Source: Neobacillus drentensis
Lineage (GTDB): Bacteria; Bacillota; Bacilli; Bacillales; Cytobacillaceae
DNA length: 64,000 nt
Direction: 5' to 3'
NCBI RefSeq assembly: GCF_021560175.1
Contig: NZ_CP091110.1
Span: 5,814,001 to 5,878,000, forward strand
Position numbers and translations under genes: made by a program. Positions 24,981 through 33,279 of this stretch are shown here, one piece after another (position 1 is the first letter of the stretch; each line of letters starts with the position of its first letter). Under the pieces are notes generated by a model, which did not search any database, had not been told where the DNA came from, and saw nothing but the letters and a program-made list of their open reading frames with translations.

Positions 24981-25021
24981 TCATTTATTGCTCTATATAA
25001 CCACACAATATACAAACAATT

Positions 25022-25080
25022 AGCTTTAGTGGTCCAATCGCTCCTAAATCTGCCCAACCGAATGAAGTCTTAAGATAGGC
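25022..25080 (+). pseudogene. 3' remnant of a yvrJ-like gene
   Basis: TAGTGGTCCAATCG and the bases that follow closely match the last 45 bases of the yvrJ gene at 53561-53701, with several substitutions and an early TAG. In both places a REP-like repeat follows shortly after. Confidence 0.55.
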
Positions 25081-25099
25081 AGAACAGTTCCATAAAAAA

Positions 25100-25127
25100 G
25101 AAGCATGAGAACCGTCCCCATGCTTCC
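25100..25127 (-). repeat. REP-like repeat inside a mosaic segment
   Basis: GAAGCATGAGAACCGTCCCC followed by ATGCTTCC is identical to the copy at 29803-29830. It joins a yvrJ-like 3' end on its left to a pfpI-like 3' end on its right. Confidence 0.75.
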
Positions 25128-25133
25128 ACCCAT

Positions 25134-25295
25134 CTACTTCTGTTCTAAAACACTGATAAATTCCTTCATATAATCAGGGAGATCCGGCGGACGGCGGCTT
25201 GATACGTGGTGGCCATCTGTGACTACGGGCTCGTCATACCAAATGGCTCCTGCATTTTCCATATCATCCCGTATCCCTGGTGTACTTGTTATTTT
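25134..25295 (-). pseudogene. Truncated C-terminal copy of the DJ-1/PfpI gene
   Basis: About 53 codons plus stop nearly identical to the 3' end of the intact gene at 29837-30361 (only a handful of changes). Homology starts with the REP-like repeat and breaks off at about 25295, where the reading frame runs into unrelated sequence. There is no start codon or active-site region, so it is non-functional. Confidence 0.85.
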
Positions 25296-25441
25296 GTTTA
25301 ATATTTGAAAGGGAATTCAGATAGGTTAGAAAGTTGAACAGGATAAAATATTGTGTTTTGTGGGTAATATCAAGTGAGGACTCTTTTGTGGAAGTAGTAA
25401 GTGTTTACTACCAAATCTATTATAAAGTAGTTTTGAATATT

Positions 25442-25549
25442 TCATTCCTTTTTCTTAATATCAGCAGGAGTCACTGGAACTGTTAAAGCGCCAATCATAC
25501 CTAAACCAATTAAAAAGGCACTATAACCTCCCCCCTTGGTCTTCTTTCT
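25442..25549 (-). pseudogene. Small open remnant with a membrane-like segment
   Basis: The minus strand reads KGGGYSAFLIGLGMIGALTV and on to a stop after KKKE, 35 codons after an in-frame stop, without a start codon. A GGGGGGAGG stretch lies inside it. It looks like the end of a small membrane protein whose beginning is lost; I do not recognise it. Confidence 0.3.
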
Positions 25550-25838
25550 TCAATTAACTAAAGTTTGAGACCCATCACCTTTCTTATGTTTTTCCTTTTT
25601 CTTTCCATAAGTTATACATGTGTCTGTATAGTAGCTATATTTATGATGTCTACGGAAATAACAAATAATTCCCTTTAATTTGGATTTGATCATGTAGATT
25701 CATGCCTCCTCTGATTGCTATTTAATAAGCTTAGATGAGGAATGTTATCAAACTATAAATAACAGATTAAAAATGACTAAACTCAAATTTAATTTGAATT
25801 AAATTGATAGAGAAGTGTATTTTGCTCAGCCAAATGCC

Positions 25839-25854
25839 ATAGGGACGGTTCGAG
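25839..25854 (+). repeat. Partial REP-like repeat
   Basis: ATAGGGACGGTTCGAG keeps the core GGGACGGTTC but lacks the outer arms. It is followed by GTGAAAAAGTCC, reminiscent of decayed insertion-element ends. Confidence 0.45.
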
Positions 25855-25882
25855 ACCTGTGAAAAAGTCCAATCTTTTCCTT

Positions 25883-25908
25883 GTTCACATTATTTAAATA
25901 ATGTGAAC
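25883..25908. repeat. Perfect 26-bp palindrome
   Basis: GTTCACATTATTT is followed at once by its exact reverse complement. It has no loop and no adjacent T run, so it is not a standard terminator. A protein-binding site or joined ends of a lost element are both possible. Confidence 0.6.
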
Positions 25909-26009
25909 ATTGTCTTAAATATAAACTCTCGAGTTTTTTAAGAGAAAACAGTAATGGCTCTTAATGGTTCCAGTCTAAATTCACTAGGAATGAGTATAAA
26001 GAATTAAAC

Positions 26010-26036
26010 GAAAAAGCCCCACCTTATTGGCAGGAC
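26010..26036 (-). terminator. Probable terminator of the repeat-containing surface protein gene
   Basis: On the minus strand CCTGCC, an AATAA loop and GGTGGGG are followed by CTTTTTCG. The stem is imperfect, but it is 35 bases after the stop codon. Confidence 0.5.
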
Positions 26037-26069
26037 TATTAGTTATATTCGATAATTTGAATTTGATGA

Positions 26070-27076
26070 TTAAGGAGTTAGGATTGGGTCTCCGAAGACA
26101 AAATGCATGCCATCGTAATAGTATCCTCCATCGGGCACGAATTCGACGGATAGCAATTTGACATCTGTGACGTCCAGGGTGACCGCTTTCGCATCTTCCT
26201 GTGTTTCGAGAGAGCCACTGTCATAGATTACGTTGCCATCGGCATATACCACGATGCTTCCAGTCTCGCCGCTGCCAATTCCCTTGTCATCCATTCCAGC
26301 CTTAAAGGAAAGCTCTTTGTACTTCCCGTTTAATTTATATTGCATCGAAGCATTTCCGTCCCAACTGCCGCGGAGATTGACTCCAAGCCCGGTGAGCATC
26401 CTTTTGCCGTTCACAAAGAAGTTGCTTTCGTCATCCCACCTGTTGATATAAATGGTATTGTTATAGGAATAGTATGGTAGATTGGTCAATTGTATCGCCC
26501 CGCTTATTGGGAACGTTCCAACATACAAGGAATTGCTACTTGTTACGTATTTATAATTTTCATTTTCCCCTCTTAAGGCAGGTACGATGCCGTCAACGGA
26601 TACATATTGTTTTCCGTTATAGGAAACAAAATCCCCGTTTCCTTCCTTTGACCCGTCAATGTAGATGGTCCCGTTCTTTTGGGAGATAATCGAAGCCAGG
26701 CTTCCTTTTAATTTTGTGTTTTCTGCAGCCAAATTGTTGTATTTCGTGGTTAAGCTTTTATCACTGGCTACCAAATTGTTGTACTTCGTAGTTAAGCTTT
26801 TATCGCTGGCTACCAAACTGTTGTACTTCGTAGTTAAACTTTTATCGCTAGCGACCAAGCTATTGTACTTCGTAGTTAAACTTTTATTGCTTGCCACTAA
26901 GCTGTTGTACTTCGTAGTTAAACTTTTATTGCTTGCCACCAAACTGTTGTACTTGGAAGGATGCTCTTGACTTCCCTTTTGAGTGAACTGATTGTATCCC
27001 CGCTCGCAAAGGAAACCGTTGGAACCCCGACTAAAAGGGTTGTCGCGAGTAAGGTAGTTAAGGCTTTTCTCTTCAT
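26070..27076 (-). pseudogene. Frameshifted secreted protein with 14-residue repeats and an NPCBM-like domain
   Basis: The natural start is the ATG at 27076 behind AGAGGAGAACAAT; it opens a clean signal peptide (MKRKALTTLLATTLLVGVPT, then VSFAS). That frame stops within the first repeat. The repeats and the rest are open in the frame one base back. The body has five near-identical 14-residue units (KYNSLVASNKSLTT type) plus a degenerate sixth, predicted coiled coil; then a stalk-like domain (NGTIYIDGSKEGNGDFVSYN); then an NPCBM-type carbohydrate-binding domain (GSWDGNASMQYKLNGKY to the C-terminus). The junction lies near 26955-26995. It may be a true mutation, a sequencing error, or less likely -1 recoding. 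Without the shift it would be a secreted glycan-binding protein of about 335 residues. Confidence 0.75.
26703..26954 (-). repeat. Six tandem 42-bp coding repeats
   Basis: Each unit encodes 14 residues (two heptads), KYNSLVASxKSLTT, with five well-preserved units and one diverged unit at the C-terminal end. The 42-bp period preserves the reading frame if copy number changes. There are no spacers, so this is not a CRISPR array. Confidence 0.9.
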
Positions 27077-27239
27077 ATTGTTCTCCTCTAGTAAAATAAT
27101 AAATTAGTACTATGTACATAGGAAAAAATATTATATTTGTGTAACCGATGAGGCTCTTACCGAATCTATTAAGGAAACAAGTACAGTTCCCACTGTGTAA
27201 AGGTTCTATTGAAGCTGCCAGCTTACTAAAATTTCATTT

Positions 27240-27425
27240 TTAACTATCGAACGTCTTTGTCCATTTATAACTATTGTAAATTTTTACCATTCCGCTGATC
27301 ACACTGGTACTTCCATTCTTCCCAATTTCATTAATCATTATAGAATGACTCCCATCACCAAGATTTACATTATTAAGAGTATATTGATAACCAGAGTTTG
27401 AATTTTTCTGCTGTGGATAAGTTCA
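27240..27425 (-). pseudogene. C-terminal remnant of a surface-protein-like domain
   Basis: The minus strand is open for about 58 codons: SGYQYTLNNVNLGDGSHSIM, then NEIGKNGSTSVISG, ending KTFDS. It resembles the end of an Ig-like or bacterial surface domain. It is preceded by a stop and lacks a start, so it is a fragment. Confidence 0.45.
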
Positions 27426-27444
27426 GGCTACGTCATTACGAGCA

Positions 27445-27549
27445 ATGCCGTTATTTGAAGGGGTAAAACCCACTAATATATTACGTTATGATGAAATTTT
27501 ACCGCTTGAAACAAAGGAACACTTAGAACATATTCCTCTGTCATTATAA
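27445..27549 (+). pseudogene. Unidentified 34-codon remnant
   Basis: MPLFEGVKPTNILRYDEILP and a further 14 codons end at TAA, in a coding-like composition and open upstream to about 27423. There is no ribosome binding site. It abuts the minus-strand remnant at 27240-27425, so two gene scraps are fused here. Confidence 0.3.
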
Positions 27550-27870
27550 AAGGAATCTATAATCGCATGACGATATTGTCTTAGATAAATTTCCTTATGA
27601 CCATTTGTTATAGGAAGAATTCACTCCCCCTTGGCAAAGTCTAGGTAAGACTCTATCATGATAATTTTCAGGTTTTTTCCTTATAATTCGACAGAAAAAG
27701 TGAAGGTTCTATTTTTAATTTTAAATAATTTATTGGTTACACATCAGATTACTTAAATTATGTCGATTTATGTTTTTAAAAGTCGGAATTATTTGATTTT
27801 TTCTTATTACCTCGTTTGCTACAATGGAAAACAGATTGCAACAAACTTACAACATGGAAGGGGCTTATAT

Positions 27871-27987
27871 ATGCTGCAGAGTCTATTAGTTACAATAAAG
27901 TTGGAAGACACTTTTACCATAAATGAAGAAGATGAGCAAGAATCCGAAGAGTTATATTACAAGTTATGGGAAGATGATCGTTTATAA
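27871..27987 (+). CDS. Small acidic 38-residue protein before glgC
   Basis: The ATG follows GGAAGGGGCTTATAT. The product MLQSLLVTIKLEDTFTINEE continues with many Glu/Asp residues and ends KLWEDDRL. The gene ends 39 bases before glgC and shares its strand, so the two are probably cotranscribed. No family recognised; a leader or regulatory peptide is possible. Confidence 0.5.
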   Translation: MLQSLLVTIKLEDTFTINEEDEQESEELYYKLWEDDRL

Positions 27988-28026
27988 CTAAGATAAATAC
28001 ATATATCCTTTATTCTGGAGGCAACT

Positions 28027-29202
28027 ATGGCGAAAAAACAATGTATTGCTATGCTATTAGCAGGGGGAAGAGGTTCTCGATTAAAAGAATTAACCAAATA
28101 TATAGCAAAGCCTGCTGTTCCATTTGGTGGAAAATATCGAATCATTGATTTTACATTAAGCAATTGTAGTAATTCTGGTATTGATACTGTTGGTGTTTTA
28201 ACACAGTATCAACCTCACACTCTTCAAAATTACATTGGTGATGGCAAGCACTGGGACTTAAATCGAAAAAGTGGAGGTATTACCATTCTTCCTCCTTATC
28301 AATGTGAGTCAGGTGAAAGATGGTATGAAGGCACTGCACACGCTATTTATCAAAACCTAAGATATATTGAACATTACAATCCAGAGAACGTTCTCATTAT
28401 ATCCGGGGATCACATTTATAAGATGGATTACAATAAAATGCTAGAGCAACATATAAAAACATCAGCAGACGCCACCATTTCTGTCATAAACGTACCATGG
28501 AATGAGGCGAATAGATTTGGCATTATGAATATTAATCCCGAATCAAAAGAAATATTAGATTTTGAAGAAAAACCAGAAAACCCTAAGTCAAACCTCGCCT
28601 CTATGGGGATTTATATTTTTAAATGGGAACTGCTAAAAAAATACTTAGAAAAAGAAGAAAAAAACCCACTCTCGTCTAAGGATTTTGGTAAGGACATTAT
28701 CCCTGCGATGATCAATGATAATCGCAAATTACAGGCCTATTGTTTTAAAGGCTATTGGAAGGACGTCGGAACCATTCATAGTCTCTGGGAAGCGAATATG
28801 GATTTACTTTCCTTTAAAAGCAATCCTATCTTACAAAATGAAGACTGGTCTATTTATACTCACGAGACTTCCCAGCCGCCAACCTATTTTGACGAAAAAG
28901 CTAGTGCACACCAATCTTTGGTAAGTGAAGGCTGTAAGGTATTTGGAAAGGTAGAAAACTCCGTTCTTTTCTATGGAGTTACAGTAGGCAATGGAGCTGT
29001 TATTAAAGATTCGGTTATTTTGCCCAATACCATTATCGGTGAAAATGCGGTGATTAACCGAGCCGTTGTTGGTACGGGATCCGTAATTGAAGCTAGTGTT
29101 ATAGTGGGGGAAGATCAGCCGTTTAGTGAAATTACCTTAATTGGGGATAACCAGACTATTCAAGAGAATATTGATGAAAAAGTGAAGGTAAAAGCGGTTT
29201 AG
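28027..29202 (+). CDS. glgC: Glucose-1-phosphate adenylyltransferase
   Basis: The 391 residues match GlgC, which makes ADP-glucose for glycogen. The N-terminal nucleotidyltransferase has LLAGGRGSRLKELT, the conserved AKPAVPFGGKYRIIDFTLSN, the GTAHAIYQN segment and SGDHIYKMDY near residue 130. The C-terminal left-handed beta-helix region contains SVLFYGVTVGNGAVIKDSVI. The ATG follows TCTGGAGGCAACT. It stands apart from any glgB, glgD, glgA or glgP gene, whereas Bacillus usually has a glgBCDAP operon, so this may be an extra or displaced copy. Confidence 0.93.
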   Translation: MAKKQCIAMLLAGGRGSRLKELTKYIAKPAVPFGGKYRIIDFTLSNCSNSGIDTVGVLTQYQPHTLQNYIGDGKHWDLNRKSGGITILPPYQCESGERWYEGTAHAIYQNLRYIEHYNPENVLIISGDHIYKMDYNKMLEQHIKTSADATISVINVPWNEANRFGIMNINPESKEILDFEEKPENPKSNLASMGIYIFKWELLKKYLEKEEKNPLSSKDFGKDIIPAMINDNRKLQAYCFKGYWKDVGTIHSLWEANMDLLSFKSNPILQNEDWSIYTHETSQPPTYFDEKASAHQSLVSEGCKVFGKVENSVLFYGVTVGNGAVIKDSVILPNTIIGENAVINRAVVGTGSVIEASVIVGEDQPFSEITLIGDNQTIQENIDEKVKVKAV

Positions 29203-29266
29203 TTAAAAATTCATAACATTTAGAACATAATAAAACTATTCACAAACTTAACTAACAACATTAAAA

Positions 29267-29298
29267 AACTTCCTTCATTTAAATGAAAGGAGTTTTTT
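29267..29298 (+). terminator. Terminator after glgC
   Basis: AACTTCCTTCATTT pairs imperfectly with AAATGAAAGGAGTT and is followed by TTTTTGTG. Confidence 0.7.
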
Positions 29299-29802
29299 GT
29301 GTTAATCCTCTAAACCAAGGCCCTTCTATTTCCGTCTCTGTTTGAAAAGAATGACTTGATAAATTTTAATACCAAAGCAGTCTCCCTTCTTTTGTTTTAC
29401 TTCCCAATCTATCCGGCTCGGCTACAGATTATCAATCTATTATATTAAAAAACATCAAAGCAATATTCAGTATCGAAAAAAATTCTAATAATTTATAAAC
29501 ACAATAAAACAGAAAACCTCGCTCTTTATTACAATTCAACGCGTTAAACTTTAGCTGAGTGGGGGGGTTGACCCATGAATCATAGCTTATAATCTACTGC
29601 CATTTATAGCATTTTTTTAATTGCCACATACAGATTTTAAAAAAAACGTGCTAACTGAAGCTGTGTTAAAACCGTTATTCCAATGAACCATCCAATACCC
29701 CAAAGAAGTACCCTCAAAATTAGGCCTCCCCTTACATTTAATCATACAAAATAAGGCGCCATTGAGATCCTAATAGATGAGGAGATTAGAAATCCTTAAA
29801 TA
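29299..29802. other. Intergenic stretch without a gene
   Basis: About 500 AT-rich bases between glgC and the DJ-1/PfpI gene. I find no frame with a plausible start and no structured RNA. A GTGGGGGGGTTGACCC stretch near 29558 is the only GC-rich island. Confidence 0.4.
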
Positions 29803-29830
29803 GAAGCATGAGAACCGTCCCCATGCTTCC
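29803..29830 (-). repeat. REP-like repeat after the DJ-1/PfpI gene
   Basis: GAAGCATGAGAACCGTCCCC plus ATGCTTCC begins six bases past the gene's stop codon. It is identical to the copy at 25100-25127. Confidence 0.75.
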
Positions 29831-29836
29831 ACCCAT

Positions 29837-30361
29837 CTACTTCTGTTCTAAAACACTGATAAATTCCTTCATATAATCAGGGAGGTCCGGCGGACGGCGG
29901 CTTGATATGAGGTGGCCGTCTGTGACTACGGGCTCGTCATACCAAATGGCTCCCGCATTTTCCATATCATCCCGTATCCCTGGTGTACTTGTTACTTTTT
30001 TGCCATTAAGAATCTTTGCAGAAATGAGCACCCAGCCGGCATGACAAATTTGGCCAATTACCTTTTCACTTACATTCATTTCCTGAATGAAGGAAAGTAC
30101 TTCTGGAAAACGGCGTATTTTATCCGGAGCCCATCCCCCTGGTACTAAAATCGCATCATAATCAGCAGCTTTTATATCGGAATATGCGTAATCGGATTGG
30201 GCCGGTACTCCATATTTCCCCTTATATACCTTTTTTGCCTCTTCTCCTGCAAGATGGACGACTGCTCCCTCTTCCCGGAGTCTGTAAATCGGATACCAGA
30301 GCTCTAAGTCTTCAAAATCATGATGCAACAAGCTAATAACTTTCTTTCCTTGTAATCGCAT
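29837..30361 (-). CDS. DJ-1/PfpI-family protein (intracellular protease/deglycase-like)
   Basis: A 174-residue cytoplasmic protein of the type C56 family. The conserved acid is in HDFEDLELWYP near residue 18, and the nucleophile elbow is GQICHAGWVLISA with Cys around residue 107 followed by His. VPGGWAPDKIRRFPEV precedes it. Members act as glyoxalase or protein deglycase or have stress roles; the specific activity is unsettled. The ATG follows AGAAGGGAAATCGATAAT. A truncated duplicate of its 3' end lies at 25134-25295. Confidence 0.9.
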   Translation of the reverse strand: MRLQGKKVISLLHHDFEDLELWYPIYRLREEGAVVHLAGEEAKKVYKGKYGVPAQSDYAYSDIKAADYDAILVPGGWAPDKIRRFPEVLSFIQEMNVSEKVIGQICHAGWVLISAKILNGKKVTSTPGIRDDMENAGAIWYDEPVVTDGHLISSRRPPDLPDYMKEFISVLEQK

Positions 30362-30448
30362 ATTATCGATTTCCCTTCTAAATTTAATAATCTTCTATCT
30401 CAGACAGGCATTAAAAATCATTCCAATTAAACTATTCTTATTAGCAAT

Positions 30449-31303
30449 CTAACATGCATGATGGGCAAGCAAAAGAGAACCGGTAATCCCTGCATCATTC
30501 CCTAGCCCGGGACTCACAATGTATTCCGTAAGCTCTGGCAAGAAAACATAATCGTTCAAGAAATCTTGTAAATACTGATAGATAGTAGAAAAGATTTGTT
30601 TTTGATTCATTACTCCACCACCAAGAATAATCCTTTTCGGTGATAAAATTAGAATGTATTGCATCAATGCTTGGGCCAGATAGTATCCTTCTAAATCCCA
30701 TACTTTCGGGTGGTCTACTAAGTCGATCCCTTTTTTGTTCCAGCGTCCCTCGATTGCTGGACCTGCGGCCAATCCTTCCAAGCAATCGGAATGATAGGGA
30801 CATCTTCCTGGATACTCATCCTGTGGATGGCGTTTCACGAGAATATGACCCATTTCAGGATGTGACCATCCTTGCAGCAGTTTCCCTTGGACAACTGCGC
30901 CTGCTCCAACTCCTGTTCCTACCGTAATATACAAACAGCTATCCAACCCCTTGGCTGCACCGTATGTTGCCTCAGCCAATGCTGCGGCATTCACATCGGT
31001 ATTAAAGCCAATGGGTACAGGAAAAACCCCCTTCAACGCTTGCACAAGTGGAAAATTCCTCCACGCTATTTTGGGTGTAAAGGTAATATACCCGTAGGTT
31101 GAACTGTCTTGGTTCACATCAATAGGCCCGAACGAACCCACTCCCATGGCCTCTAGATCATACCTTTTAAAAAAGGCAAACACCTTTGCCATGGTTTCAC
31201 TAGGTACCGTTGTAGGGATTTCGATCCGTTCAGAAATATTTCCCCTTTCATCCCCAACGGCACAGACAAACTTTGTTCCTCCTGCTTCAATTGCACCTAG
31301 CAT
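30449..31303 (-). CDS. ROK-family sugar kinase, second copy
   Basis: A 284-residue kinase about 70 percent identical by eye to the protein encoded at 11264-12124. It retains GAIEAGGTKFVCAVGDE, GFNTDVNAAALAEA, TVGTGVGAGAVV and the zinc motif GHILVKRH plus CPYHSDCLEG. The ATG at 31303 lies eight bases after GGAGGAATCAAG; an in-frame TTG further up overlaps that site. A terminator separates it from the PTS/aldolase operon, so it has its own transcript. It could act on free fructose or mannose released in the cell. Confidence 0.9.
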   Translation of the reverse strand: MLGAIEAGGTKFVCAVGDERGNISERIEIPTTVPSETMAKVFAFFKRYDLEAMGVGSFGPIDVNQDSSTYGYITFTPKIAWRNFPLVQALKGVFPVPIGFNTDVNAAALAEATYGAAKGLDSCLYITVGTGVGAGAVVQGKLLQGWSHPEMGHILVKRHPQDEYPGRCPYHSDCLEGLAAGPAIEGRWNKKGIDLVDHPKVWDLEGYYLAQALMQYILILSPKRIILGGGVMNQKQIFSTIYQYLQDFLNDYVFLPELTEYIVSPGLGNDAGITGSLLLAHHAC

Positions 31304-31390
31304 TCTTGATTCCTCCAAGTATAGAGTATTCTGATGTATGGGTGAAAAATAAAATTGCTTTCCCTGTAAACCTCATCGCTACAGTGATGA

Positions 31391-31430
31391 AACAAAAAGA
31401 ATCCACTTTAAAATGATGTGGATTCTTTAA
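31391..31430 (-). terminator. Terminator of the PTS/aldolase operon
   Basis: On the minus strand AAAGAATCCAC and GTGGATTCTTT form an 11-bp stem followed by TTTGTTTC. It ends the operon 27 bases after the last aldolase gene. Confidence 0.85.
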
Positions 31431-31456
31431 GATTCACGGTTAGCTTTCACTCACAC

Positions 31457-32380
31457 CTATTGATATAACCCGCCAACTAGAACCGGTTCGTCCTGTTTAC
31501 GTGAGTTTTTCTTATATAGATCTGCTTTTCCTACGGAATTAAAAAGGTTCATTTTTTGGTTAATCACTTTACGTGCTGCCAATATGCACTCGGGATAAAT
31601 AACATTTGGATCCCAATATTCAGTTGTGCTTAGAATCTCACGAGCTTTTGCAAAATAAGCATATTTCATATCACTAGAAATATTGATTTTACTTACGCCT
31701 AGTTTCACAGACTGAGCAACTTCACTATCTGGATTAGAAGAACCACCATGAAGCACCAATGGAATAGTTACAAGCTTATTAATTTCTTCTAAAATATCCA
31801 TTTGTAATTCTGGCTTGATATTTTTTGGATAAATCCCATGAGCAGTTCCAATCGCAACCGCTAATGTATCAACACCTGTTCGTTCCACAAAATCCTTTGC
31901 TTCAGCAGGGTTTGTGTAGGTTACCTTGGTAACTCCACCTTCAACGGAATTTCCCGTACTTCCAATGGTACCTAACTCTCCTTCTATCGATACCCCTACG
32001 GCATGGGCAATTTCACTGGCTTTCTTTGTTAATGCTACGTTTTCTTCATATGGGAGCAGTGAACCGTCAATCATGACGGATGTAAAACCACATCGAATCG
32101 CCCTTAAAATATCTTCAATGGAACCACCATGATCAAGATGAATGACGAATGGTACAGGACTTTCATAGACACGGTGCTTCACATAAGAGAAAAATTCGTC
32201 CGTTAAAAACTCTAATTCTGATGGGTGTATCGCAATGATTGCTGGTGAATTAGCATTCTCTGCCTCTTCCACAACTGCTCTTAAAAATGAACTATCCGCG
32301 ACGTTAAATGCCCCAACAGCGAATTTATTTTCCTTAGCTACTTTCAATAATTGCTCCATATTTAATAACATAATCAACAC
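31457..32380 (-). CDS. Class II ketose-bisphosphate aldolase 1
   Basis: A 307-residue zinc aldolase of the FbaA/GatY/KbaY group, which cleaves a ketose (bis)phosphate to dihydroxyacetone phosphate plus an aldehyde. Visible features are GAFNVADSSFLRAVVEEAEN, the metal-binding VIHLDHGGSIEDILRA near residue 85 (Asp-His), EGELGTIGS, IGTAHGIYP near residue 180, and LVLHGGSSNPDSEV (His ligand) with INISSDM. The GTG start at 32380 is spaced about seven bases from AAGGA; an ATG three codons later is also possible. It is the last gene of the PTS operon, 22 bases after the second aldolase gene. Confidence 0.9.
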   Translation of the reverse strand: MLIMLLNMEQLLKVAKENKFAVGAFNVADSSFLRAVVEEAENANSPAIIAIHPSELEFLTDEFFSYVKHRVYESPVPFVIHLDHGGSIEDILRAIRCGFTSVMIDGSLLPYEENVALTKKASEIAHAVGVSIEGELGTIGSTGNSVEGGVTKVTYTNPAEAKDFVERTGVDTLAVAIGTAHGIYPKNIKPELQMDILEEINKLVTIPLVLHGGSSNPDSEVAQSVKLGVSKINISSDMKYAYFAKAREILSTTEYWDPNVIYPECILAARKVINQKMNLFNSVGKADLYKKNSRKQDEPVLVGGLYQ

Positions 32381-32402
32381 ACTTCTTTCCTTGGATTTTA
32401 TT

Positions 32403-33254
32403 TTACAATGATTTTCCAGAAGATTCTGAAATATTAATGTAATACTTGACTACTTCTTTACCTGCTTCAATGGTACTGTGTATCAAATCAACGTAATTAA
32501 TGGTTGGATCTCTATCTAGCTGGTACTTGATACTATCAACCTGTGCTTTCATAAAGTCGGAACCAACATTAATTTTATTAATGCCCAATTCAACTGACTT
32601 TCTAATATTTTCCTCACCGCAACCAGATCCGCCATGTAGAACGAGTGGAATATTTGTTTCCTGTTTTATTCTTTCCACAATATCAAAGCGAAACTGGGGG
32701 ACAAAGCCTTCTGGATAATTCCCATGGCTAGAGCCGTAAGAAATAGCTAAAGCATCTACACCTGTTTTTTTAATAAAGTCGATGGCAAGTTCAGGGTCAG
32801 TATACATACTATCATTTGTCATGATAGTACTTGCTGCTCCAATGTTCCCAATCTCTGCCTCTACACTTGCGTTGTAGGTTTGAGCAAATTCAACCATATT
32901 TCGCGTAATTTCAATATTTTGATCAATTGGGTAAGCTGAGGCATCCATCATGACACTCGAGAAACCATCTTGTAAACACCTTTTAACAAAACCAATATCC
33001 TGCCCATGGTCAAGATTGATTGCAACTTCCACGCTTACTTCATTTGCCATTTGAATAATAGGCTTTGTTAATAAATGGCTTCCTAAATGCTCCTTTAAAT
33101 GATCTTGCAGCAAGTCGATGATAATTGGTGCTCTTAACTCTTGAGCTGCTTGAATGACGGCTTTAGCCGTCTCAAGATTAAAGCAATTAATCGCCATCAC
33201 TGCATATTTGCCTTCATTTGCTCGTTCAAGCATCCCCTTCATCGAAACATACAT
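32403..33254 (-). CDS. Class II ketose-bisphosphate aldolase 2
   Basis: A 283-residue zinc aldolase, only distantly similar to its neighbour (about 30 percent by eye). It has EVAINLDHGQDIGFVKRCLQ near residue 80, EAEIGNIGA, ISYGSSHGNYPEGF near residue 175 and LVLHGGSGCGEENI with INVGSDF. Both metal-binding histidine regions are intact, so it should be active. It lies 25 bases after the EIIC gene. Two different aldolases side by side suggest either two substrates or a mixed enzyme. Confidence 0.9.
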   Translation of the reverse strand: MYVSMKGMLERANEGKYAVMAINCFNLETAKAVIQAAQELRAPIIIDLLQDHLKEHLGSHLLTKPIIQMANEVSVEVAINLDHGQDIGFVKRCLQDGFSSVMMDASAYPIDQNIEITRNMVEFAQTYNASVEAEIGNIGAASTIMTNDSMYTDPELAIDFIKKTGVDALAISYGSSHGNYPEGFVPQFRFDIVERIKQETNIPLVLHGGSGCGEENIRKSVELGINKINVGSDFMKAQVDSIKYQLDRDPTINYVDLIHSTIEAGKEVVKYYINISESSGKSL

Positions 33255-33279
33255 TTTGCATCCCCTCCAATCTATTAGA

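Noticed and set aside
26665..26970. Tandem repeats suggesting a CRISPR array or an antisense repeat protein
   Set aside because: The 42-bp units abut each other with no spacers and encode coiled-coil heptads on the minus strand; the plus-strand frame is only their shadow.
26955..27000. Programmed -1 frameshift in the repeat-protein gene
   Set aside because: The only slippery-looking stretch, CTCAAAAGGG, does not form a proper heptamer in the needed frame, and no downstream stimulatory structure is apparent; mutation or read error is more likely.
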